Assembly (NCBI RefSeq): GCF_040581485.1
Contig: NC_090133.1
Coordinates: 17,546,001 to 17,610,000 of the forward strand
Direction of reading: 5' to 3'
Source: Linepithema humile
Taxonomy: Eukaryota > Arthropoda > Insecta > Hymenoptera > Formicidae
DNA length: 64,000 nt
The translations under genes and the position numbers were made by a program. The notes under the pieces were generated by a model that did not search any database, was not told the origin of the DNA, and saw only the letters and a list, made by a program, of their open reading frames with translations. Positions 36,054-48,200 of this stretch are shown piece after piece. The first letter of the stretch is position 1; each line of letters opens with the position of its first letter.

Positions 36054-38475
36054 TCATTTTCTCAGACTGTCTTTGCTACTTGCACGGCTGGTTGAGGCGG
36101 TACTAGATTCTCCTGGTCCACCAGTGCCACCTGCATCTCCATTGATGCTGGAACCGGCGAGCGAAGCGGTGGGCGTTACTGGCGCAGAACGCCTCCTTAC
36201 TTTCGTTAAAGCTTTATCCAATCTTTGTATGAATGCATCCACATCAGATCTCTTCATGCCTAATGCGGCCGCAGCAGTTAGATATGGCACTCTATAATTA
36301 CTGTTGTGTGCACCCCAGCCTGTTAGCGATTGAAGCGAACAGATATTAGGAAATTGAAATTACTTTCGACAAAGGTAAAGTACACAAATTTAAATTAAAT
36401 TGTCCAGATGTATAAATGATATAAAAAATAGTATATTCAGATAGCCAAATGTTAGGAATGTTAACAAATTGACAGCAAATTTGATCAAATTTGATGATCT
36501 GCCAACATTGCTAACATTTTCCTGACTTGAATATATTAAATCTCGATAAATACAATGTATTCTTAAAACATTATCTAGTTAAGCTTTTATAAGTACATAC
36601 CTTCAAATTTATGTGAAACGATGTGCTTAGAATCTGTAGTTGTTATTACTCTAGTACCACTAACGTTACGCAGAAATAACATTGATCCTAGCATAGTAAC
36701 TTGCTTGTTATCATGTTGATGGCTTAGACATTGAAGAGTCATAGCCATGGATATTGGATTGCCCTTAGTGTCTAACAGCCTCTCTCCATGCCTTGTTGCT
36801 AATTTTCCCAATTCTTCTTTCAGATAAGAATACATCTCTTTACGTTGAGCAATCAATTGTTTGTACCCTGCCATTCCAAGACTTAACAGTGTTATCATCA
36901 CATCCATAACGGAACTTGCACTCGCACGTCCCGGATACATTTTCGATATGCGATCCAAAAGATTTTTATCGAAGGAACCTATAATGGCACCACCCACTGG
37001 AACTAGAAAGTTCTTGTCCGTGCTTTGAACGAAAGCATCTACACGACCCTTTCTTGACGCTTCTTGTATAAGGTGCATACATCTTGTACTCTGCAAGCTT
37101 TTAGCAATATAGTGTAATATATTTAGTAAAATAATTTTTAATCAAAAATATATTATTATCTTGAAATTAGAACAATCAATGACATTGTGTAATTTTCGAG
37201 GAAGAATGTTCTACATTTTGAGTTAAAGAATAACATTGATTGTTTTAACATCAAGGTATCGATCTGGAAATACAGATCGAAAATTATGTATCTTATTACT
37301 TACCCATACGCATTGTTTACCAGATGTGGTATATTATATTGAGTGCAGAGAGCTGCAATCGCATCTACAGAATCGCACGCTCTGGGTGCAAAGCAACTGG
37401 TTGTTGTGAGTACACAAGCCACACTTTCGCCTAAAGCTGCCATTTGGGCTTCAAGTCTCTGTAAGTCGGTTTTTAATTCATCTCCTATTATTTGCATTTC
37501 GATAACAATGGGTTCTAATCCGGCTGTGATTATAGATTTGAAGCTAGATTTTTGGTCAATTCTAGGCCATAAAACATATTTTGCTCGTGGTCTGTCTTGC
37601 TTAAGTGTTAACATACATAGAACTAGACTCATTCCAGTGGCCATTGGTGATAAAAAGCAACCTGCTATGCTTTTTACTCCTGCAATTGAATATATTTTTA
37701 TTATCATTATTAATAATTTAAACATTAAATATACATTCTATCATTATCAAATAATAAAATTTATTTGGTATCTTTATCAAGAAATTTATTCTTTTTATAT
37801 GTATATATAAAATATAAAAATGTATAGCTCTAATATTAACGAAACAAAATGAAAAAGAACAAAAACTATTTGATTAATACAATAGTGACTTATAATTATT
37901 CTCAATTATAAATATTTATTTCTTTTGCAATATAATAAGTATGTTTGAAGAGTATTAAATTCTTCATCTAATTCTAAATATATTTCTGATTATTTTCTTA
38001 CCCATATATCGTATAACTTCGAGCACTAAAGAATTCGTTAATTTATACATTAAACTGCTACCAGCAGCTTTTGGTTGTACTTCTTCTAGATCACCGGATC
38101 TGCCTATGCCATGTCCCATACGAAAGTGTCGTCTTGCAACAAGATTTGATACAATCCTCGCTTCACGTTCACCAACACTACAGTTTGAGGGAAAATTATT
38201 GCTATCCATTTGCGATAGATCTGACAGAAACGCCTCTATTGTTGCATCGTCCCAACCTTCTTCTGGCCATTTTCGCTGTTGGATAAATATCATGTAATAA
38301 AAATGTATGTATCTTTGATTTTTTATGTACATGCAAATATTTACTACATATTATGACTTACATGTTCGATAAAATGACGTATAAGGTTTTCACGAGATTT
38401 CTTAGCGTTTAAACCTTGTTGTACATAAGTGGAAGGTATAAGCCTCTCCGCCAAACTAAACGCTTGATTATTCAT
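36054..38475 (-). CDS. SEPSECS: O-phosphoseryl-tRNA(Sec) selenium transferase (SepSecS)
   Basis: Five exons on the minus strand: 38475-38362, 38275-38002, 37679-37304, 37097-36601, 36319-36054. The splice sites are GT-AG and in phase, giving 508 residues (human 501). The start MNNQAFSLAERLIP matches the family N terminus. Conserved blocks: MDSNNFPSNCSVGEREAR, RHFRMGHGIGRSGD, QPKAAGSS, LSPMATGMSL, YVLWPRIDQKS, TTSCFAPR, NNAYGLQS, QSTDKNFLVPVGGA, KMYPGRASAS and GSMLFLRNVSG. The PLP-binding lysine is K283 of STDKNF (human K284). The C-terminal ~60 residues are a low-complexity S/T/G/P tail. The enzyme converts O-phosphoseryl-tRNA(Sec) to selenocysteinyl-tRNA(Sec). The gene looks fully intact, which is notable if the host lacks selenoproteins. 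Confidence 0.96.
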
Positions 38476-39179
38476 TTTTTCTTGAAGATTTTTTTCAATT
38501 GCTTAGTCCACAAATGTTGACGTTTGATTTCTTAGTACACCATCGCTTTGATAATTAGTAGAAAATGATTATTATGATTTATATTATAACTTTTTATTTA
38601 GCTATAAAAGCAGAGAAAAACGCATAAATTTTATTAAAACTAATCTGATAATCATAGTTTTATGTATTTTAATAATTAATCTGGATATTTCTTAATAATT
38701 TAAAATTATGTTAAATGTTTGACGAAGCAAATTACATATAACAATCAGTCCTTTTTTCAGTTAATGAAAATTATAAAATTATATCTGAGATGTTTTGCGT
38801 GATGATAAAGTGCAAATTTTAAATAAGATTCTTTTATGCATACTTACAGGTAGTATGAGCAAAATTGACACAGAAGGAAAAATAGGTGGTGATATGTATG
38901 AAAGTGCAAGTACGCAAAATAAAACACAAATTTGTTGCGTGAGAAACAAAATTTATTAAATGAACTCAATGATGAAGAATAGACAATATGCTTAATATAA
39001 CGTCGTCTTGTGAAAACGAAAATATACAGAACAGAATCAAATTAAACATCATCAAATTCAATACAAATGTTCATCGATACAATGAACACGTAGTACAATA
39101 GTACGTACACGTAATACATGTGATACTAGGAGGCAAAAAAACGCAGCAACACAATTGAGCGATGTACAATCAAATATGA

Positions 39180-40290
39180 GAAGGCGCACAGGCAGACAGG
39201 TAAGTCGTGACGTTTTTGTCGTTTAAAGACGGATCATCGCTTCCGCGTGGTCAAACTCAAGTAGAGTGACAATAAACGTCACGCTTTCCAATAATGACGA
39301 TCCGCGCTGATTCGAGCAAACCGAATATGTGGCAAAATCCAAAAAGTAATGTCGTTATGGTTTAAAGGTTATGTCGACGCGTTAAGATCGTCGGATTGGA
39401 TGTATCGTCGTCGCGCAAATTTCATACCCATTCGAAGCGCCTGTAGGCGGAGGCAACGCAACACAATATTTAGGACCGCTCGGATTGCTGGAGAAATACA
39501 CTGCTGCTCGAGGAAGTCTCGAGGTATCACCGCGGGTACATGGTTCGGGGACCTTTCGGCACTGCGAGCGGCACACAAATCAAAAGTGGGTTGGGCCACG
39601 GTACGACGCGCGACGCGAGCGTTGCTGCTGCGTCGTCAGGTTTTCTCACCGTGATCCGCGCGCTGTACGACGCATCGTTCTCGCCAGATATCGTATCGCG
39701 CGGATAATGACGGGACAATGTATTTCTTTCGTCGATCACTCCGAAAGCGATCCACTGCGACTACGTGATAACGCTCAGCCACCGTAGGTCTGCCAAACGG
39801 GAGACGCGACGCACAGCCAGCCAACACAATGGTATCCGCGATACTATATTTTGCTTTAGATTTGTAGGTTATGTCGCATCCGCGAGGTCACCTAAATCGG
39901 ATTAATTTTACGCAATACCGATGACCGACCACGATCGACGTAATTGTTCACGTTCACGACGACGGTGCGGACGCATTACATCCGCGACACCCGTGTTCCC
40001 CGCTTTCTTCGACGATCGTGCGTGCCGAACCGATCGACGATGATAAGCGGCGTGTACGCGTGGTGGAGGCTCGCGAGAATCGCGAAACACAGGTTTTTAT
40101 TTCCTTCTCCTACTATTCCCTCTATTATTCCGTGGATATCGTCGCTCAGCCGACAACGGACCGACGGATTACGCACGACAGAGCTACTGACGAAATCGTC
40201 TTTCTCCGCCGCAGCCACCGACGCTTTTACGGGTCAGAGTGTTCCGCGTGTTATTCGTGCCTTGACTATCCGACAGGTGCATTTACTATT
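39180..40290. promoter_or_regulatory. CpG-rich island between SEPSECS and NT5C2
   Basis: GC- and CpG-dense DNA separates the divergent SEPSECS (minus) and NT5C2 (plus) genes. Possible 5' UTR splice donors are visible on the plus strand (GCAGACAG|GTAAGT near 39202) and the minus strand (ATCACG|GTGAGA near 39650). Several long frames are open on both strands, as expected for this composition, and none shows a recognised protein. The island most likely holds promoters and untranslated first exons of one or both genes. Between 38476 and 39180, and from 40290 to 41000, I see only AT-rich DNA. Confidence 0.4.
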
Positions 40291-41279
40291 TAATTATATG
40301 TCATTATCACCTGCTCCTATCACGTTCGCGTCGTGCGTTTTCCAATGTCTTGCATACAGAGTACAGAGATCAAATGATTCGACCCATTTCTAACCCTTTC
40401 ATTTTACATCGTCATTCAATGCAGATGCTTGGATGATTTTTTTTAGGAACGACAACTTTGCCTATATATTTTTAAAGGTCTTATTTTTTGTAAAATTTTT
40501 TTGCTTTATAATACAATGACTTGCATTTCTAACAATACTCGATCACATATAACTAAACAAAGATGAAGAAAACGTAGTAACAAAGTTTGACGTTTTAGAA
40601 TCGATATTCTTCCTTTACATTGATTAATATCAATTCATAATCAGCAATCTTGAATAAAAGAAACTGCTAGATATTCACATTAAAAAAGTTATACAAGATA
40701 ACAATATTAAGATAACAATATTCATATTGTTTTTAAGTTTTCTGAATGTATGTTTTTCTTATCTTTATATATACACACACTTTAAAATATAAAAAATATT
40801 CACTAGATATACAAAGACAAAGACATTTACAGTAAAAACACGTAAAATTTTCAATAATCTATTATTAAAACTACTCGCAGTTAACCTCATTACATTTAAA
40901 ATTCGTCCTATGCAGATTTGAAAATAAACCATTAGAATGATTGCGACATATCTTTATGTTATTTTTATTTTAAAGAAACAATTTGTATGCCGCATAAGAA
41001 GTTGAATCTATTACGTTCTGTTCTACATGTTTCAATTCATTACATTCACATTTTTGCGCGTGTAACACATAACAATGTCGCCACAATAAGAAATATATTG
41101 TTGCCGATGTTATATATAACCGCGAATATTTCTGTCGCGAATCATCAATTCTATTGTGCTGTCGTCATATTATTATCGCGGTTAACCTCTAATCGCGGAG
41201 ATACGTTTTCCTTATCGCACCGATCGAATTTCACGCATAAGGCACTTCAGGGACTTTTCGCTGCAACTGATTGGCATAC

Positions 41280-41434
41280 CTGCTGCCGAGGTCACCATAG
41301 TTCAGTGAATTGACCTCAGTACGCAGAGGAGCTGCATTGTGTGAGGTTGTGAGATACGGTCTGTCACTTTCAGATGACAGCTCGTAATATCGCGAACGAT
41401 TTTGCGAGCGGGAGCCACCACCTTTTATCAACAT
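41280..41434 (-). CDS. Candidate coding first exon on the minus strand, unassigned
   Basis: A minus-strand ATG at 41434 opens a 51-codon segment (start MLIKGGGSRSQNRS, later YYELSSESDRPYL and LNYGDLGSR). It ends at a strong donor, CAGCAG|GTATGC, at 41280 in phase 2. The same frame is open further upstream, to an ATG at 41545. The composition is coding-like (S, Y, L, polar) rather than AT-rich noise. No matching downstream exon was found on the minus strand before SEPSECS, and no family is recognised. It could be an alternative first exon, a small nested gene, or chance. Confidence 0.22.
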
Positions 41435-42278
41435 CCGTGAAAGTACGCGATAAAAGAAACGTGTCTGCGAGGTATGAAGATGAATGTCCATTTCCGCGTT
41501 AATACAACACTGACAATTAAAATTGTGCGAGCACAAACGAGCCATTTATTTTTCTTTCTCGTGTCAACAATAACGCGCGAGCAAACTGTATTGTGTAACT
41601 TGAACAAAGATCGGACTGATTCTTGTCCCAACGACAATGATGAATTGAAGGAAATGACTGTCAGTGTCGCGCGGCTTAATGTACCGCGATATCTGTTAAT
41701 TACGAATCACGAAAGCAGATAATTGAATACTTTTGCTACAGGGGTTAAAATTCGGTAGAATTTTGTGCAGCCTTTATTTCAATGTTGTGAATGCTGCAAA
41801 AACCTCTATTTATTCGTGATGGAAAGAAAAGCCGACAATTAGTATAAAATCTGTTTTTGTAGAAGTTATTAACCGATTTTCACTTCTCGTTCTACTGTTT
41901 TTTTACAACAGCAACGTTTACAAATTTATTGCTTGCAATTTGCTCTATATCAATTTATCAATTTCTACGTGATAACGCGACAAAATCCACCGCAGCACTC
42001 GAAGTAAGCACGCGCGAGTATTAGCACATATAGTTATCACTGTAATGCAGCAAATTTATGATTCGCCCTTAACAATCCGAATTTCATATTAATCATAGCG
42101 TGAAAAAAATTTTTATATTATATTTGTTAAGAGAACTTTGTTGGTTATTCTTTGATGAATTTTTATTTCAATTATTTTATTTTTAACATGCAATTAATAA
42201 TATAAAATATTGCCACATAATAATGTTAAGTATTTAGAGAAAAAGATATTTATTGGATTTTTTAAATTGCAGCTAATC

Positions 42279-45200
42279 ATGGAGCTTGAAAATAGCAATG
42301 CGCATGGAGACACAGGGCCTAATACGCCGCTAAACGAGAATGATCCGAGTGGTAGTAAGAAGTGGTATCGGCAAGCCAGCCAAAGGTTCGTCAATACATC
42401 TTTTATCATTTTTGTACAATCGGCATTATGCGTACATCTTTACGTCAGAAGTGAAACACTTTCGGAGCGAACGTACCTATAAATATTTCTATTAGATATT
42501 TGATACTTGAATACTGACGAGCAAATATCTAGTTATTCGTACATTACGATTTAAAGGTATGTTTCTCACTTTAATAGCTGAAAGTATTTGATATGAAATG
42601 AAATATGAATTTGAAAAGCACATATTAAGTTATATTTAATTAATATTGAATTAAAAAAATACTCTTGAAAACAGATTTACATTTTTCACTTACACTGGAT
42701 ATATATACAATATGATGCGTTTTATTTGAAAATGTTTAACTACACGCGTGAAAACATATATGCCGAATGTATTAATAATCTTTTATAAAATTTTGAAACA
42801 GTATTGAGTAAAATATTTGCAAATTTTATTTGCCTTATGATGATGAAATTTTCAACAAAAACGATGAAATACATTTATACGTAGATAAGATTTTTAAGTA
42901 ATTGTTTTTTTTTTTTTTATTTATTCAACGTATAATTATTACACTTTGAAAATTCTTTATTTGAAAATTTATTTGTTTATAAAAATTAAAGTATTTTAAA
43001 TATCAAGATTGATAAATAAAGTTTATAAAGACAAGCTTTATGCTTGATACGAGTAAAGTTTATTATTGGACAATGCTTTTCACGGAGTCTTTAACAAAAT
43101 TTTTAATTAATAATCGAGAAAAGAGAAGTGTAGGCTAGTATTACTAGAATGAATAAGCTCCTAAAATATTTTTGGACTAATTCATTCGTTCGGATATTTA
43201 CGAAAGCACCAATTCGACCTACGCATTTTCGAAAATGGATTCATATAAAAATAACTCGTTAAACGATACACTTTGGCCGCGATATATTTCGGGATTATAA
43301 AAATTGCGCACATTCTATTTACTTCTGATTCATACGATGTAATAAAGTACAGATTTTTTTGTCGTATACAATATAGCTTTAGAAAAAAAAATTTTTTGAA
43401 AAAATGTAAATATCTATATTTAGAGAGAAAAAATAGTGTTTACATTTTTTTATGTTTAAAATTCTCTGTACAAATATTTGATAAAAAATTATAAAAATAA
43501 TGAATATTTAACAAGAGGAAAAAGATAATTACTGGATTTCGTAATAATCCGTAAAATCGAAAATAGCGCAGACGATATATGTTAAATTATCATATTATCT
43601 TTATATTATCATATCTTTGCTGAAAATATACATTGAGAGATTCCACATTTTAGAATACACCTGAATACATCCATAGTCAATTCTGAAATATTTATTCTTC
43701 TTTTTTGGCTTTTTAAGGCCAAAGATAGTAAAATGTATCTCGATATTTTAAATCTAAAATCTCGTATATCGAATTTTTTACCAATTTTACTTTTTCTGTT
43801 ATTATGATAGTATTTTTATTTTTTTATGCATCAAATTTTTTTTTTAAATAATCCCAAAACTTATTTATTAACAACTTAAAATCATTTTAAACTCAAAATT
43901 TGACAAATTAATCGGAATATGTTATAAATAAACAGTTTTTAACATTTCCTGGAAAATTTGGATTTTTTTACGAGGTTTTGGATTTAAAGTATCGATCTGT
44001 GATGTTGTTACATCAGAAATTTGTTTTTTATTTTTTTTTCGTTAATCACTCCTGATAAATTTCTCACGATTCGCATCCGCCTTCGAGTCGAGGGGGGCAT
44101 CACGTGAGCTCACGATTATTCTTCCTTCTTCACGCGTTATCGTCACGCGAATGACCCCTGGGATTGATCTGCTGCGTTCTTATCATTTAATTATGCTTTC
44201 GTCAGAAAGAGAATCTTGTTTGTCCGCGGTTCGCGGTCGAAAGTTGTTATTCCATTTCGTCATTACAACATTGCCACTCGCGTGAGACAGAGTTAAAAAA
44301 GCTACGTGATTGGTGATCAATTTTCGCGACGTATTCGAGCTGTCGAAAAGTAATAATTTGTCATTGTCATTAGTTTCCGCTATGAGTCATCGAAGTGTCG
44401 ATGTGATCATTACGCCGGCGATCAACACTATTGGTAATTATCTTTTGTTTTTCGAGTTGTATGCAACTTACGTTTCTCAGGAGATTCTCCAAGATTTAGT
44501 TCAAGACAATTACAAGACAATTTATCCTTATTTTAACATTAGCGTATCCATACTTTTAGTCACTAATTACTAGTTTAGTAGCCAAATATTTTTGTGTATC
44601 TTTATGAATTTTTAATTAATATTAGTGATGATAACCGTGGAGAAGAAAAAAATCTAACGTTTTAGTAAGCAATTTTTACTTTTTCTTGTACAGTAAAAAT
44701 ATTGAATCGATCCATTTTTTCCAATTTCGACAATTTTCACGCTGTTCGTTTCTGTAAGTAAAAAGTTAGCACCTGTTCAATAAATTGCAATATAAGTTGC
44801 ATATGAGCTCTTTTAGTTGTGCCGCTTCTTCGGAGGCGAATTAAAAATTAAAGGGTTCAGTGCAAGGAGAAAAAAGTCCATTTACATTTTAAACACGACG
44901 TAAATGTAAGATAATTTATTTGGCGCGAACTCGTCTTTAATTATAGAATTAAAGAATTTGGCCTCGTAAACGCAGACTTGTAAGCCTATCTTTAACTCAC
45001 TTTATCTCTTATTCCGAAGATACTGCTCTTGTATCGTTCAGAATACTACAAAGAGATGTATCTTACGGAATTATGAGCATGCTTTGTTATTCGCGCAATT
45101 CTGAACCCTTTAATCGTAACGAAGACGACTCGAATTTCACGGTGCACAGGGCCGAGAGTGCGATTCCCGGATGACTCGAACGTATTCCCCGAGGAATCGA

Positions 45201-48200
45201 TCCATCGTACCATGCTCGGCCTTAACGTAGGATTGACCAGGAACGATCGTAGCGAGCAAGACCTGGACAGCTACAACGAGGGCACTCACGGCGCCCGCAC
45301 TGATAAGCGCGAATTGGGGCACAGGTAAATCTAGGATTCCGCATTAAGATGAAAGCGGACGAAACTTCCGCGTTGTTATTAATACATGATAAAGTGGCTT
45401 CGAGCACCGGCAATTCGGCACACAAGAAAGAGACAGGTCACCTCGCGCAAATCGTTCTCCTTATTCCAATTATAGAATTTGGCCCTGGGTCGGTATACCG
45501 TACAGTTTTAAACCTAATTTTAACTCATTTTACTGCGCATTCCATTACATTAAGCATGGAAGGCATCACTGCTTAAAAAAATTGTAACATTATTCTTGCT
45601 ATTAACATTACTTGGCATCTGTGACGAATGGTGGCCATGTTTTTTTCGGTTATTTGCTTAATGATCTTCGTGACGATGCGGAAATTTTTTTTTAACTCTT
45701 ATTTCTCAAAGATGCGAATTTAGTTTCGCGTTATCGATGCATTGTGTATCTCCTTGATTTTCTTCGAATCTTATGCCGGGTTTTCTCGCAAGAAGGAAGA
45801 TTCGAATGTCGTGTCTTTGTGGCATCGATTTTGTGTCGAGAAAATATAGGTTTTCACTTGTTCTGGGAAACCGTGGATACATGCACACGGTGCCGCATCT
45901 TCCGATAACGTGCGCGCGCTTACTGCAACGATCTGCAGTGCTCGTGTAACGGGGTGGTTGTAAAGAGTGTATCTCGAGGTATCGCTCACACGATCGATTG
46001 CCGCTTCGAATCTGGACTAATGTATCGAGCTGATGGATTTCATTATCGATATATCCGCAAATGCAATCTATTTATGGTATAAAAGATCATAATTCAAAAG
46101 AAAAAGGTCGATTAAGATAGAAACTAAATTGTTAAATGATTATTCTTTCTATTTATACATATATTGTATGCGCTATTTTCGTATTTGTTGTACATGTTTT
46201 CTTTATTAAAAAACTATGCAGGATATCCAATAAATATTCTGTGAGGAAAACAAGAGAGTAAAGGATATGATTTGAAATATGAAAATAATGGGCATCCATT
46301 TAACTTTTGTAAATTTTGTGTTCCGACATGAATGTCGGAAATGCCGTAACTTCATCAATGTATTATTCCATTTCTTGCATCATACTTATCCGTTGACGTT
46401 ATCCAAAATCTTACAAGTTGGATTAATGGATTGCAATGTGTAAAGAGTAATTCAATATTCAAGAAACATGATACGCAACATTTTTTAAGGAGACATTTTT
46501 AGACATATGTTTAATAGACTTTTTGTTATTAAGAATTTTTTCTCGATTTTAAGTTAATGATGATTCTTCATCCGATTACATTCTACGACATATTATTACC
46601 GTCCAGTGGACGTCTTTGTAAAATCGTGTATGAATTATCTTGCATTTTCGACGATAATCCTTGAATAGGATTATAGATTAATTTCTGTACGTTAAGCGCC
46701 GTCACAATTTATTGACGATGAAATTTATATCGTGAGAACGATATTATGTCAGACAATGAAATAGTGCCAAGTCTCGTAAATTGATAGCATCTTTTCAAGT
46801 TCAATAAATCATCGTCTTCTTGTTAAAAATTTCTTTGCATATGGATAATTATTATACTTCTCTTATCTCTTTTCTTTCTTATAAATATTTTGTATAATAT
46901 ATAATACTAGTTGTTGCAAGTTTCTTCTTTTAAGGAGGATTTTATAGGTTTCATGACATCAAAAATTTTTAAAAATCATATTTTTGACAGGATTAAAACA
47001 TATATTTCAATAAAAGATATTTCTCTCGAAAACTATTATTACAACTAATTTCTATTATTACTATGATTAGTTATGATTATCCACATAATTGAAAGAAAAG
47101 AATGAAGGAAACTAATAATCAAAGGCATATTTAGAGATAATAGATTAATCGCAATAGATTAGACCACTCAATGGTATTATTAGATAATGAAGGAGCTTTG
47201 TCGCATGACGACGAGTCTTTCATAGAATTTTATTGTGCCCAGCAGTAGTTATCTCATTACGTATAATCATTGCCAATGTTGCTTATAATTCTCACGACAC
47301 TCGTAATCATTTATCGAATATTTAAAGTAATATAATATTTTTTAGTTCTCTCTTTTTCTCTCTCTCTCCATCTCCGCATATCATATTTAGAATTTAAAAG
47401 AATTAATTTATATAGTGTACACACATAATTTAATTAATTGTTAATGAAATTTTTTAATCAATTCATTATGTGTGATGTATACTAGTGAAAAGATTAATCA
47501 CTGCGCGTAACGATTATTACATAATAAAAAAATGACTAGAAAAAGTTTATCTAATGGCGTTAATGCGTGTTACCGTGATCCGCTGGACCGAGGACTGTCA
47601 AGGCGTGTTTGTAAACCAATAGTGATAAAGTGATTAAAAATTTCCAGCGGCGGACCGCATAAACAAGTTTCCTCACTGAATAGATAGCAATGTATTGCTG
47701 ACGTTGTAACGTGACAACGGTATTGCTTCACAGCAATATAATGCTCTGTAAGCTACGTATTACTCCATAAAAATGCATTGTTATAATGAAGTAATCGTTT
47801 TTCATGTTGAAAAATTTATTTGCATATCACAACTTTTTTAACGATAGAAGAATTTAAAATCCTAGGATTATGTAATCTTATTAGAAAATTTTGATAAAGA
47901 ACTAATACATTAATCTTCAATAGATAGATCTTTAATTTTAAGAATAACATTTTCTTTTTTTAAGGAGGATTTTATAGGCTTCATGATATCAAAAACTTAA
48001 AAAAACTTATATTTTTGGGAGGATTAAAACATGTATTTTAATAAAAGATATTTCTCTCGAAAATTTTGATTCTTGCAGGTAAAAATAGTATTTTCTGTAG
48101 ATTTTGATGTACGTGCGGTCATTCGCTTGCACGCATATTGTAATTGGTATCTTCATCCACCGTTGAAAGGGTAAACTTACAAAGTAACGACAAGGCTTAC

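Noticed and set aside
39349..39787. Several overlapping long open frames on both strands in the CpG island, including a minus frame with a histone-fold-like look (ARRRYIQSDDLN) and a plus frame containing GPLGLLEKYTAARGS
   Set aside because: Nearly every frame is open here because the DNA is GC-rich. The frames start at non-ATG codons, lack a consistent set of splice sites and none matches a family over its length. Treated as promoter or 5' UTR sequence.
45137..45425. Minus-strand frames (one with a hydrophobic ALISAGAVSALVVAVQVLL run) opposite the candidate NT5C2 exon
   Set aside because: They lack an ATG and have no exon partner. The plus strand offers an ATG-to-donor exon in the right phase, which explains the open GC-rich sequence better.
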